A stretch of 64,000 bases of DNA, taken from contig NZ_JH636435.1 of assembly GCF_000255655.1 (NCBI RefSeq), forward strand, positions 374,209 to 438,208, given 5' to 3'. The first letter of the stretch is position 1, and each line of letters opens with the position of its first letter. Shown piece by piece: positions 1 to 7,322 of this stretch. Made by a program: the position numbers and the translations under genes. The DNA comes from Schlesneria paludicola DSM 18645. GTDB taxonomy: Bacteria; Planctomycetota; Planctomycetia; Planctomycetales; Planctomycetaceae. Below the pieces are notes generated by a model, which was given only the letters and a program-made list of their open reading frames with translations, was not told the DNA's origin and did no database searches.

Positions 1-186
1 ATCGAGCAACCGACACCCCCAACCCTCTGCCTCAATGCGCGAACGTTCCATGGCTACGGCGTTGGGAGACTCATCCAATAGATCTCGCTTCACCTGCCAG
101 CGAATCACCGCATCCGAATCGAGCAACCACTCAATCACCGACTCTCCGGCTCCTACGTTCGCTCGTCCATATGTTGTGTTCGCCAT
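1..186 (-). CDS. Squalene-cyclase-like protein, N-terminal part (cut by left edge)
   Basis: An open frame on the minus strand starts at the ATG at 184-186 and runs off the window after 62 codons. It reads MANTTYGRANVGAG, then VIEWLLDSDAVIRWQVKRD, then RSRIEAEGWGCRLLD. From memory this matches the N terminus of bacterial proteins annotated as squalene cyclase or prenyltransferase-like, which typically begin with a pattern like WLLDGDPAIRWQVMRDL followed by an EGWGARLL block and then an alpha-alpha toroid. The catalytic part lies outside the window, so activity cannot be judged. No clear Shine-Dalgarno was identified. The family match is by eye only. Confidence 0.65.
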   Translation of the reverse strand, partial: MANTTYGRANVGAGESVIEWLLDSDAVIRWQVKRDLLDESPNAVAMERSRIEAEGWGCRLLD

Positions 187-670
187 CGGCTACGATTTCC
201 TTGGTGTGACTGACGGTGCCTTAATGTTACCCGAATTTTCTGACGCAGTCACACGGTTCGGCCCGGTCCTCGAACGGCACAAGTGGACTCGCTGATATGT
301 GGGCCACGAGTTCATCAGTGTGTCAATTTATGTCCGAGTCTCCTCAAAACCCATCTTGATGACAAATTTGAAAGATTCGCATCGCCGTCATGAGTATCTC
401 GCGATTTTCAGTTTCTCAAGCACTTCGCGTCAAATCGATCGATAGCGACCACCCAAGGTGGATCGATCTCCTGGGCGGTGAAATATTCCGCCTCACTGAG
501 GAAACGTTCACCAATAACGGAGTACGTCATTCGAATCTTTTGAATGAAGATTCAGGGTTTGATCAAAAACATTGCATGTCAGTTGGGTGGTCCAGAATTC
601 GCATGCATGACGCGCGATCGTCTTCGAATCACCTGATTGTACAGTTCGACCATGAACACGCTGGAGCCTC
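187..670. other. Intergenic, divergent promoter region
   Basis: This 480-base stretch separates the leftward squalene-cyclase-like gene from the rightward DUF1559 gene, so it should carry both promoters. The 94-codon frame at 390-674 has no recognisable motif and overlaps the next start; I do not count it as a gene. A short GATCGAT/ATCGATC inverted pair near 437-468 is the only structure seen. Confidence 0.5.
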
Positions 671-1873
671 GTGATGAACTCAAGGTATCGACCCCAATCG
701 AATCGATTCCGCCACGATCGCGTGAAACATTCGAGAGGCGTTCATGTTGTCTCACGAGATGGATTTACATTGATTGAATTGCTGGTTTCCATCGCCATCA
801 TCGCAGTACTGATTGCGCTGTTATTGCCGGCGGTACAACAATCGCGAGAAGCGGCGCGGCGAGCACAATGCAAGAATAATCTCAAGCAGATCGGAATTGC
901 TCTGCACAATTTCCATGACACTTTTGGATTTCTTCCAGGACTCGCCCTCTGCGGCTCTGGGCCTGAAGATCTGAACCCAGGAATGCAGAATATTTGGTTT
1001 CAGTTTCGCCATACTCCTCCGTCCGTTTATCTCCTTCCGTTCTTGGATCAGTCCAATATCTTTAATGCCTGGAACATCAACAAAGCGGGGACCGACAACA
1101 CAACTCCCGGTGTTGCCGGTGGAAAGACGAACATCCAGCTGGCAAATCGTCCGCTTCCCATTTTTACCTGTCCGTCGATGCCGGTGCCCGTCAACCCGGA
1201 TTTCCCCTGCTGGTCCAGCTATGGATGGAGTCGAGGAAGCTATGGCATTCACGCCCCTCAGCAAACCGGCGATCTTTTCAATACCGCAACGAATACGACG
1301 TATGGCTGGAGTCATAGCGATGGCGTTTTCGTCACCGCATTTGATGGTGGCATGACGTATGATGAGGGCAAGTCTTTGTCGAACGCCAATGTTCCACTCA
1401 TTGCTGCAGGCACTCCGCAATGGAGAGAGCACAGCATGAACAAGCAGAGTTTTCGTAACATCACGGATGGCCTTTCCAACACGCTTGCGGTTGGCGAGTT
1501 GCACACGATTAGCAAAGGGTACACGACGAAGACCGTCAACGGAGTGACGGTTCCAGAAACGGCAGGGAGCGGCCCCACCGCATGGGGAGCGGATGGCGGT
1601 GACTATTTCTGCGAAGGGACGATGAATATCCGGATCAATACATTGACTGTCGACAATGCGACGTCCCGATACTACGCACGCGGCAATCTGGACCCGGCAT
1701 GGTTGGCAACAACAATCTTGAGTCCGCTGTTTTCGTTCCGTAGTACGCATACTGGTGGCTGCAATTTCCTCTCGTGCGACGGCTCAGTGGGCTTTGTGTC
1801 CGAGAACATCGACATGGTCCTGTACAAAGCGCGAGGGAGTCGTGCAGGCGGGGAATTAACAGGCGAAAACTAG
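671..1873 (+). CDS. DUF1559 prepilin-like protein
   Basis: This is a 400-residue protein with a type IV prepilin leader: a basic N terminus ending in RDG, then FTLIELL at residues 32-38 and a hydrophobic helix to about residue 52. Cleavage is expected after Gly31, and the conserved Glu at mature position 5 (Glu36) is present. The following AVQQSREAARRAQCKNNLKQ block and the C-terminal CDGSV motif are hallmarks of DUF1559 (SBP_bac_10-like) proteins, which are hugely expanded in planctomycetes. They are thought to be pilin-like or secreted structural proteins; the function is not established. A GGAG stands just upstream of the start at 671/674. Two small lipoprotein genes follow on the same strand, a common planctomycete arrangement. 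Confidence 0.93.
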   Translation: MMNSRYRPQSNRFRHDRVKHSRGVHVVSRDGFTLIELLVSIAIIAVLIALLLPAVQQSREAARRAQCKNNLKQIGIALHNFHDTFGFLPGLALCGSGPEDLNPGMQNIWFQFRHTPPSVYLLPFLDQSNIFNAWNINKAGTDNTTPGVAGGKTNIQLANRPLPIFTCPSMPVPVNPDFPCWSSYGWSRGSYGIHAPQQTGDLFNTATNTTYGWSHSDGVFVTAFDGGMTYDEGKSLSNANVPLIAAGTPQWREHSMNKQSFRNITDGLSNTLAVGELHTISKGYTTKTVNGVTVPETAGSGPTAWGADGGDYFCEGTMNIRINTLTVDNATSRYYARGNLDPAWLATTILSPLFSFRSTHTGGCNFLSCDGSVGFVSENIDMVLYKARGSRAGGELTGEN

Positions 1874-1937
1874 TTTTCGACCAGCAATCGCGGGCACAAT
1901 CATTCCCCATTCGATCGATCGAGCCAAGGGATTCGAC

Positions 1938-2375
1938 ATGACGTTTCGGCGGTTGTTTCCTTTCGGTCCTGCGATGATGGCGGTTATTGTCGCGTCAGGT
2001 TGTTCGAACTCGGAATTGATTCCACCCAAAACGGTTCCAGTAAGCGGGTCGGTCACATACAAAGGAAAACCGGCTGCTGGAGTACGCGTTAAATTCCATC
2101 CTCAGTTCAATATCGGGAAGTTGGATTTCGTCCCGTATGGAGAGACTGGAGCTGATGGCAAGTATGTCCTGAGCACCGGCAAGCCTGGCAACGGTGCCCC
2201 CAAGGGCGAATATCTGGTGACACTGGAAATGCCATACATCGGTGTCGATCCTCAAGACGGACTGGAGTCCGAGTTGGATCGGCTGAAGGGCGTCTACAGT
2301 GATCCATATAAAAATAACTGGACTGTCATTTTGAATGATGGAGAAAACGTGCTTGATCCGTTTCAGATTCAGTAA
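1938..2375 (+). CDS. Transthyretin/carboxypeptidase-regulatory-like lipoprotein
   Basis: A 145-residue exported lipoprotein. The signal peptide ends in the lipobox VASGC with Cys22 as the lipidation site. The mature part opens with TVPVSGSVTYKGKPAAGVRVKF, a classic carboxypeptidase-regulatory (TTR-like) beta-sandwich opening, and contains GADGKYVLSTG and GEYLVTLE strands. Such single-domain lipoproteins routinely follow DUF1559 genes in planctomycetes. It lies 65 bases after the DUF1559 gene and is probably co-transcribed with it. The role is unknown; an extracellular binding or structural protein is plausible. Confidence 0.85.
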   Translation: MTFRRLFPFGPAMMAVIVASGCSNSELIPPKTVPVSGSVTYKGKPAAGVRVKFHPQFNIGKLDFVPYGETGADGKYVLSTGKPGNGAPKGEYLVTLEMPYIGVDPQDGLESELDRLKGVYSDPYKNNWTVILNDGENVLDPFQIQ

Positions 2376-2513
2376 CGCAGTCCGGTTGCCCTGCTGAAAG
2401 TTTGGCAACTCACGGCCAGATTGGGCATTCGCGATACGCCGTTCATCCCCCCGCTGCCGCTGAAGAAATCAGCAGCCGACACCACGGAATTGACATTACT
2501 CGTGCGGCACAAT

Positions 2514-3005
2514 ATGCGACGCTCTCGGACTAACTTCTGTCTTCTTGTCCTGACGATCCTTTGCGGTTGCCAGGAATCACCGCCTGCACCTGCATTTCGG
2601 GTGAAGGGGCGACTGTTCGTTGACGACCAATTGGCTGCGAAAGCCTGTATCGCGTTCTTTCCAATTGTTGAAGCAAGTTCGCCGAGTCGATGCTCTGTCG
2701 CGATGACACAGCGGGATGGCGCATTCGAGTTGACCACCTACACGATGCTCGATGGTGCGCCAGCCGGAGACTACAGAGTGACTGTCACCTGGCCGGATGA
2801 CTCGATTCCAGCCGATGACTGTGAATGTGCCGATCCTCTGCTGCATGACCGACTGAGCGGAAAATATGCCGACCCTCGAACGACGTCTTTGCTTGTGACC
2901 CTCCTCCCGCGAGAAAATCACGTCAATCTGTGCGTGGAGGGAGGAAGACGGCCCGGAATGCAAGGATTCACGCCACCAAAGAGCCGTACGGATCAAACTC
3001 ACTAA
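2514..3005 (+). CDS. Second small TTR-like lipoprotein
   Basis: This 163-residue protein starts best at the ATG at 2514 (MRRSRTNF), which gives a proper signal peptide ending in ILCGC, with Cys19 as the lipid-anchored residue; the frame is open further upstream but that part is not signal-like. The mature chain has the same layout as the preceding gene: FRVKGRLFVDDQLA, a QRDGAFELTTY strand, GDYRVTVTWP, a LSGKYADP motif typical of these planctomycete proteins, and a final strand. It is probably a diverged paralogue of 1938-2375 and the last gene of the DUF1559 cluster. Function unknown. Confidence 0.8.
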   Translation: MRRSRTNFCLLVLTILCGCQESPPAPAFRVKGRLFVDDQLAAKACIAFFPIVEASSPSRCSVAMTQRDGAFELTTYTMLDGAPAGDYRVTVTWPDDSIPADDCECADPLLHDRLSGKYADPRTTSLLVTLLPRENHVNLCVEGGRRPGMQGFTPPKSRTDQTH

Positions 3006-3201
3006 GGGTTCACCGTCGAACACCCACTTCGCGTTTCGCATTCTTAACGTTCTTTCGATCGCCTTTGAACTCAGACTATCGGGCCGCATTTGTTTTGGCC
3101 GCCTGCTGAAATCGGAGTGACCGGCAATTCGAAAATCCCAACGTCAGGGCGATTTCGACCTTAATCGGAACTTGCGTGCGTTGATTCAACAGTCGCTGGA
3201 T

Positions 3202-5490
3202 TCATCGATTCAGCTCAAGCGAGAATTTTGCGTGAGTTGCAACTTCCTCTTTCGTAAACCAAGCGGGTTTGAAGCGGTGTGACGAATACAATTCGGCCTG
3301 ATCGAAAAAGTGGCGGGATTTCCGTTCTCCGCTTGTGCCGAACGGCATCACGCTGACGCTGCGAACCGGGTCTGCGAATTCGACAGCTGACATGTATGAG
3401 GCTCCTACGACGGCGTAGCGTTGCGGTCGCAGGAGGGGGATTTCAGGCGTCGAATAGACCGTATGGATGATTCCAAGTGGACCGGGAGCTCCTGCAATCG
3501 GCAGACTGCGCTCGATATTGTTCACGAAGATTCCGGCACTCTGCACGTCCGGCTGGTCTGCAATGCGCTGCAGTCGATGTGCTTTCCCCCAGGGGTGCTT
3601 CCAGTCGCCGTAAAGGCCCTTGAGCTTCTTTGCCGCAATCTTCAGTGCCGTGAACCATTGCTGGCGATCCGTGTATTTGACTTTCAAGGTCTCGGCGGGA
3701 TAGCCAAAGCCGTACAGTTCTTCATACCAGGCGACACACAATGTGGTTTGCGTCGAGTCTGAAGACGACTTGCAGTCCCAGTCGCTGAGATGGTCCATCA
3801 AGGGCGCGACTTCTTTCGCAAGTTCCGCGTCGGTTGTTTGAAGTCGCGTCCATTCTTCGCGAAGGTCTGGCAGTTCTGTTAGTGGCCAGTAAAGAGTTGT
3901 GTCGAAGGCGAGCACTTGAAGCTGTTCAAATGTGAGATCTTTTGCTTTTCCCAGTAGCAACCGTGACATTTTCGATCGCCGCATGTCGACATCGTGATCC
4001 TCAAGCATGTACTTGGGGACGTTTTCCGGTCGAGGGTCCTCGTCGGGGTTTCCAGTTGTCGTGTAGGGGGACGAATTACAGCTTTGCACAAAGCCGGACT
4101 TCGGATTGAGGAGTTGTGGCAATTGATCGAACGTATGTATTCCCTTCCACTCCGTGCGAGGATCGCTGCCGTCGACTGGTTGTGTCCAGTTGAATTGCGG
4201 ATCTCGAATTGGGATCGTCCCGTTGTAGGCGTAGAAGATGTTTCCCGCTCGGTCGGCATAGACGACATTGAACATGGGAATCGCACAGTGGCTCATTGCC
4301 GATCGCCATTCTGCGAAATTCGTGGCCAGGATCATGCCCATCCCCTGGTCGACACGTTTCACGTCAAACAGCCCCGCTAATTGCACTGCCAGAAACGTCG
4401 TGTCGTTTTCCTTACTGACGATCGGACCGTGATGCGTCTTGCGAAACGTGATTAGCCGCTGAACCATTTTTCCACTTTGAACGACATTCACGATTTCGGT
4501 CCACTGGACGGCTTCACGATAGGCTCCATCAAATCGGTAATGGAGCGGTTCAGTGGCATCGTCGAACGTGACTCTCCAAGCATCAGCAACATCGGGACTG
4601 TTGACCGTATACGTCCAGCCGAGGTGCTCGTTGTGTCCAATCGTCGGAAACAGGTTTCCGAAAAAACAGGCGCCGCTGAAATTCAAGCCTTCATCACTGC
4701 GAACATGAACTTCGTAAAACTGCCCCATCCCGTACCAGGGTTGATGGGGATTCACGAACAGCATTGCCGATCCCGAGTGTGTCCTCGATCCGGCAATGGC
4801 CCAGGCGTTGGAGCCGATTGCGGCCTGAACTTCGGTCGCGAATCCTGTCACTGTGGGACTCTGGATGTCCCACGCGTGCGTGGCGGTGCGATGGTCATCA
4901 GCCATTTGCCTGTGGTGTGCAATTTCCAACGGACCACGGTCGGTTGGTCGTTTGACATGCAATCTGCGATAAAGAAAATCCAGGATCATGTGACGATCCA
5001 TCGCCAGGACGTACCAAGGCTCAAAATGAGTGAGAAGGCGAGGCTTCGTCTCTGGGTGCGTCGCAAGGTATCGGTTAATCCCCTCGGCATAGGCCGACGC
5101 CATGAGCTGGTGGTTGGGTTTGAGCTTTTGAAAGTCTTCCTTGGAGCGTTGGGGAATTTCAAAGCTGCGGTTTAGAATGTCATTGGCCATTCCGGCATCA
5201 CCAACCACTTCGGCATAACGGCCGAGCGAGCGCACGCAGGTCTCTTCCAACTGCCAGAAATAGTCTTCGGCTTGCGCGTAGCCCATGCCGAAGAACGTGT
5301 CGACGTGCGTCTTCCCATGAATATGGGCGACGCCCCATTCATCACGCTGGATGGTGACGTCCCCCAGTTGAACCGACTCCGCGAACGCAGGAACTGAGAA
5401 AATGACGATTGCGAAAACGATGACTCCGTTCGCAAAACCCGCGATATTCATCGTTGCCCGGACAGGTCGATCGATGTTGCGGATTCGCAT
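3202..5490 (-). CDS. Penicillin acylase family Ntn hydrolase (AHL/penicillin acylase type)
   Basis: A 762-residue exported enzyme. Residues 14-38 form a signal peptide ending AFA. The alpha-chain-like region runs to about residue 226, and the autoproteolysis site is IGSNAWAIAG with Ser227 as the expected N-terminal nucleophile of the beta chain. GSNAW is the family signature of penicillin G acylase, aculeacin acylase and PvdQ/QuiP acyl-homoserine lactone acylases. HLGWTYTVNSPD and the HGPI strand are also family features. It would hydrolyse an amide bond in the periplasm; the substrate cannot be read from sequence. The nearest gene upstream on this strand is the TsdA-like cytochrome, but a terminator separates them. 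An alternative start is Met14 (5451). Confidence 0.9.
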   Translation of the reverse strand: MRIRNIDRPVRATMNIAGFANGVIVFAIVIFSVPAFAESVQLGDVTIQRDEWGVAHIHGKTHVDTFFGMGYAQAEDYFWQLEETCVRSLGRYAEVVGDAGMANDILNRSFEIPQRSKEDFQKLKPNHQLMASAYAEGINRYLATHPETKPRLLTHFEPWYVLAMDRHMILDFLYRRLHVKRPTDRGPLEIAHHRQMADDHRTATHAWDIQSPTVTGFATEVQAAIGSNAWAIAGSRTHSGSAMLFVNPHQPWYGMGQFYEVHVRSDEGLNFSGACFFGNLFPTIGHNEHLGWTYTVNSPDVADAWRVTFDDATEPLHYRFDGAYREAVQWTEIVNVVQSGKMVQRLITFRKTHHGPIVSKENDTTFLAVQLAGLFDVKRVDQGMGMILATNFAEWRSAMSHCAIPMFNVVYADRAGNIFYAYNGTIPIRDPQFNWTQPVDGSDPRTEWKGIHTFDQLPQLLNPKSGFVQSCNSSPYTTTGNPDEDPRPENVPKYMLEDHDVDMRRSKMSRLLLGKAKDLTFEQLQVLAFDTTLYWPLTELPDLREEWTRLQTTDAELAKEVAPLMDHLSDWDCKSSSDSTQTTLCVAWYEELYGFGYPAETLKVKYTDRQQWFTALKIAAKKLKGLYGDWKHPWGKAHRLQRIADQPDVQSAGIFVNNIERSLPIAGAPGPLGIIHTVYSTPEIPLLRPQRYAVVGASYMSAVEFADPVRSVSVMPFGTSGERKSRHFFDQAELYSSHRFKPAWFTKEEVATHAKFSLELNR

Positions 5491-5756
5491 GGTTTTCTCT
5501 CAATAGGTTATTGAATCGGCTTCTGTGTCGCACGAACGGGATTCAGGGGGAATTGTTACCGCGGGGCGGCGAAATGTCCGCAGACGTTTGGGCAGAAGGG
5601 CAGAGGATCGTTGGAACTGTTGGTGCAAGCCATCGCCTCCTCACCGAGCTTACCGTCGCATCTATGCACCGCGATATGCAGAACCCACTTCCGCAATTTC
5701 AACAGGTGGCCACTCGATCGAATACATGCGACTCCTACAAGGCACAATGGAATTGA

Positions 5757-5797
5757 GAAAAGGTTCCAGGAATCGTTCGTGTCCTTGGAACCTTTTC
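5757..5797 (-). terminator. Terminator-like hairpin after the cytochrome gene
   Basis: A 12-bp perfect stem (GAAAAGGTTCCA at 5757-5768 with TGGAACCTTTTC at 5786-5797) lies about 60 bases past the stop of the minus-strand cytochrome gene. Read leftward, the distal arm ends in CCTTTTC, giving a U-rich tail. It also has a T-rich arm in the other direction. Nothing else was recognised in the 5491-5858 gap. Confidence 0.6.
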
Positions 5798-5858
5798 ATG
5801 GCTCGCGAGACGAGATACTTTGTGAGACACACGATTGATCCGAATCGGCGGTCCCTCA

Positions 5859-6683
5859 CTATTTCCCTTTGGGGGAGAAGATTTCCGACGGCGAGCTTGG
5901 TGGGAGATGTTCGCTCAATCGGAACTTGGGACGCTCATGAGAATTGATATAAGCGGCCAAGTCCAGGGCTTCCTGCTGAGTCAAGTCCGCCTCATCCAAT
6001 GGCATGGCGACTTTCAGCCACGAGGCCAGCTGAGAGATGTTTGCCAGGCCGGCGCCGTCGTTGAATGACTGAGGCCCCCAAACTGGCGGATTTTCTTTCT
6101 GTCCTTGTCCATTCTCGGCGTGACATGTTGCACACCGGTCCAAATAGAGTTGGTGGCCACGCTCAAAATCGGCTTGAGAAACATCCACCTTGAGTTGCGG
6201 GACTGCGTGCGGACCAGCAGGGCGCTCCGCATTCATGCGGAGCGGATGGTCTGTGGACAGCCAGGTAATGTAAGCCGCAATCGAAATGGATACGTCACTC
6301 CCCAGCGGCGGGCGGATGCCATTACAACTTCTCATGAAGCAGTTGAGGATGCGGTCTTCGAGTGTAATGACGGATTTCTCCCGAGGCGACCATGCCGGAT
6401 AGGCTGCTGCGACGCCGATGAACGAAGCGGCCTGCGGATCGGTACCATTTTTCAGATGACACGATGTGCAATTCAGCGAGTTGCCGACATATGGCTTGGT
6501 CCGCTCGTGGCTGGTGGTCTTTTCGACGAGTTCCTTTCCCAGACGAATCGCCTCTCCCAGCGGCCCTTCGGGAATCGTGCGATGCGTGCCAAGTGATTTT
6601 TGATCCTCGGCTTGTCCTACCCAGGCGAGGCGACTGAAGCCGACGAAAACTCCGCAAAGCAAAACGACAAATAGGCGTTTCAT
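5859..6683 (-). CDS. TsdA-like dihaem c-type cytochrome
   Basis: A 274-residue periplasmic cytochrome with two haem-binding motifs, CTSCH at 72-76 and CATCH at 184-188. The start at 6683 (MKRLFVVLL) is preceded by a strong GGAGGAA and gives a signal peptide. The first domain, with LNCTSCHLKNGT, FIGVAAAYPAW, ITLEDRILNCFMRS and AAYITWLS, resembles thiosulfate dehydrogenase TsdA and SoxA-type domains. In characterised TsdA a Cys is an axial ligand of haem 1; Cys115 in LEDRILNC is the candidate here, and an extra Cys120 is present. The second domain is an ordinary cytochrome c. A role in thiosulfate or related sulfur-compound oxidation is inferred, not shown. No sox genes are nearby. Confidence 0.82.
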   Translation of the reverse strand: MKRLFVVLLCGVFVGFSRLAWVGQAEDQKSLGTHRTIPEGPLGEAIRLGKELVEKTTSHERTKPYVGNSLNCTSCHLKNGTDPQAASFIGVAAAYPAWSPREKSVITLEDRILNCFMRSCNGIRPPLGSDVSISIAAYITWLSTDHPLRMNAERPAGPHAVPQLKVDVSQADFERGHQLYLDRCATCHAENGQGQKENPPVWGPQSFNDGAGLANISQLASWLKVAMPLDEADLTQQEALDLAAYINSHERPKFRLSEHLPPSSPSEIFSPKGK

Positions 6684-7018
6684 GTCGAAAGTTCCTCCAT
6701 CTCTGAGGCGGTTCGACCGGTATTGGCAAGTGCATCTCGTCATGGAACCTTGAAGAACGACGCCCGTTCCGGGCTGTTATCAGAGGATCTGAAGCACTTC
6801 GGGGCCTCCGCGTCCGAACCACCCGAGAGGGCCTCACGATCGAGTCGCCGTAGCCCGCATCGAGCCTCCGCGATGCAACGACCTGTCGCATCTCCCACTG
6901 CGCGTTCCCCTTCATTTCAATGGACGTTTTCAATGAGTTGCGAAGACATCACGCAACGTCTGCAATGAATATGCGTCAGTGCAGCACCCGTAATCGGTGA
7001 CCCATTTCCAATTGTACT
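6684..7018. other. Intergenic, nothing recognised
   Basis: This 335-base stretch holds the expected promoter of the cytochrome gene. Frames on both strands are arginine- and serine-rich shadows without motifs, and I see no RNA gene or repeat. Confidence 0.5.
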
Positions 7019-7231
7019 TCACTCTTTTGGGGGCCAAAACTCCTTAAGGCGTCGGGGCGCATAGCGTCCCGTTTTGCTGTTGTCTCTTTTGGCCAGCTCT
7101 TCGCTGGGGTATGTCTGAGCTTCTTCGGGCTTAGTCGTTGGGTTTCCGATCGGATCGCGGAATGTGTTCGGGTTTGAATTGGGCTCGTGCAATACCCAAT
7201 TCTCAATCTTATCATTGGATTCTTCCGTCAT
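7019..7231 (-). CDS. Small charged hypothetical protein (70 aa)
   Basis: The ATG at 7229-7231 is preceded by an AGGAG at good spacing and opens a 70-residue frame, MTEESNDKIENWVLHEP, rich in Glu, Lys, Asn and Pro, with no signal peptide or membrane segment. The C terminus has GRYAPRRLKEFWPPKE. The ribosome site and clean amino-acid composition support a real gene. A (TG)12 tract begins about 19 bases upstream of the start. The frame extends upstream through this tract as a His-Thr repeat, which I regard as non-coding. Function unknown. Confidence 0.55.
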   Translation of the reverse strand: MTEESNDKIENWVLHEPNSNPNTFRDPIGNPTTKPEEAQTYPSEELAKRDNSKTGRYAPRRLKEFWPPKE

Positions 7232-7249
7232 TTCGATTCTCCTCGCGAT

Positions 7250-7273
7250 TGTGTGTGTGTGTGTGTGTGTGTG
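7250..7273. repeat. (TG)12 dinucleotide microsatellite
   Basis: Twelve uninterrupted TG units lie just upstream of the ribosome-binding site of the minus-strand gene at 7019-7231. Dinucleotide tracts of this length are uncommon in bacteria and prone to slipped-strand length change. Confidence 0.95.
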
Positions 7274-7322
7274 CAGGCCCACAAGAACTCGGCGCGCTCA
7301 AGACGAATACCTGTCGCACGGA

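Noticed and set aside
390-674. A 94-codon frame before the DUF1559 gene
   Set aside because: No motif or good ribosome site; it overlaps the real start of the next gene.
821-1750. A 309-codon frame antisense to the DUF1559 gene
   Set aside because: Arg/Cys-rich shadow of a strongly supported gene in the opposite frame.
7232-7282. N-terminal extension through the TG repeat as a His-Thr-rich leader
   Set aside because: The ATG at 7231 has a proper AGGAG; the repeat-coded leader has no support.
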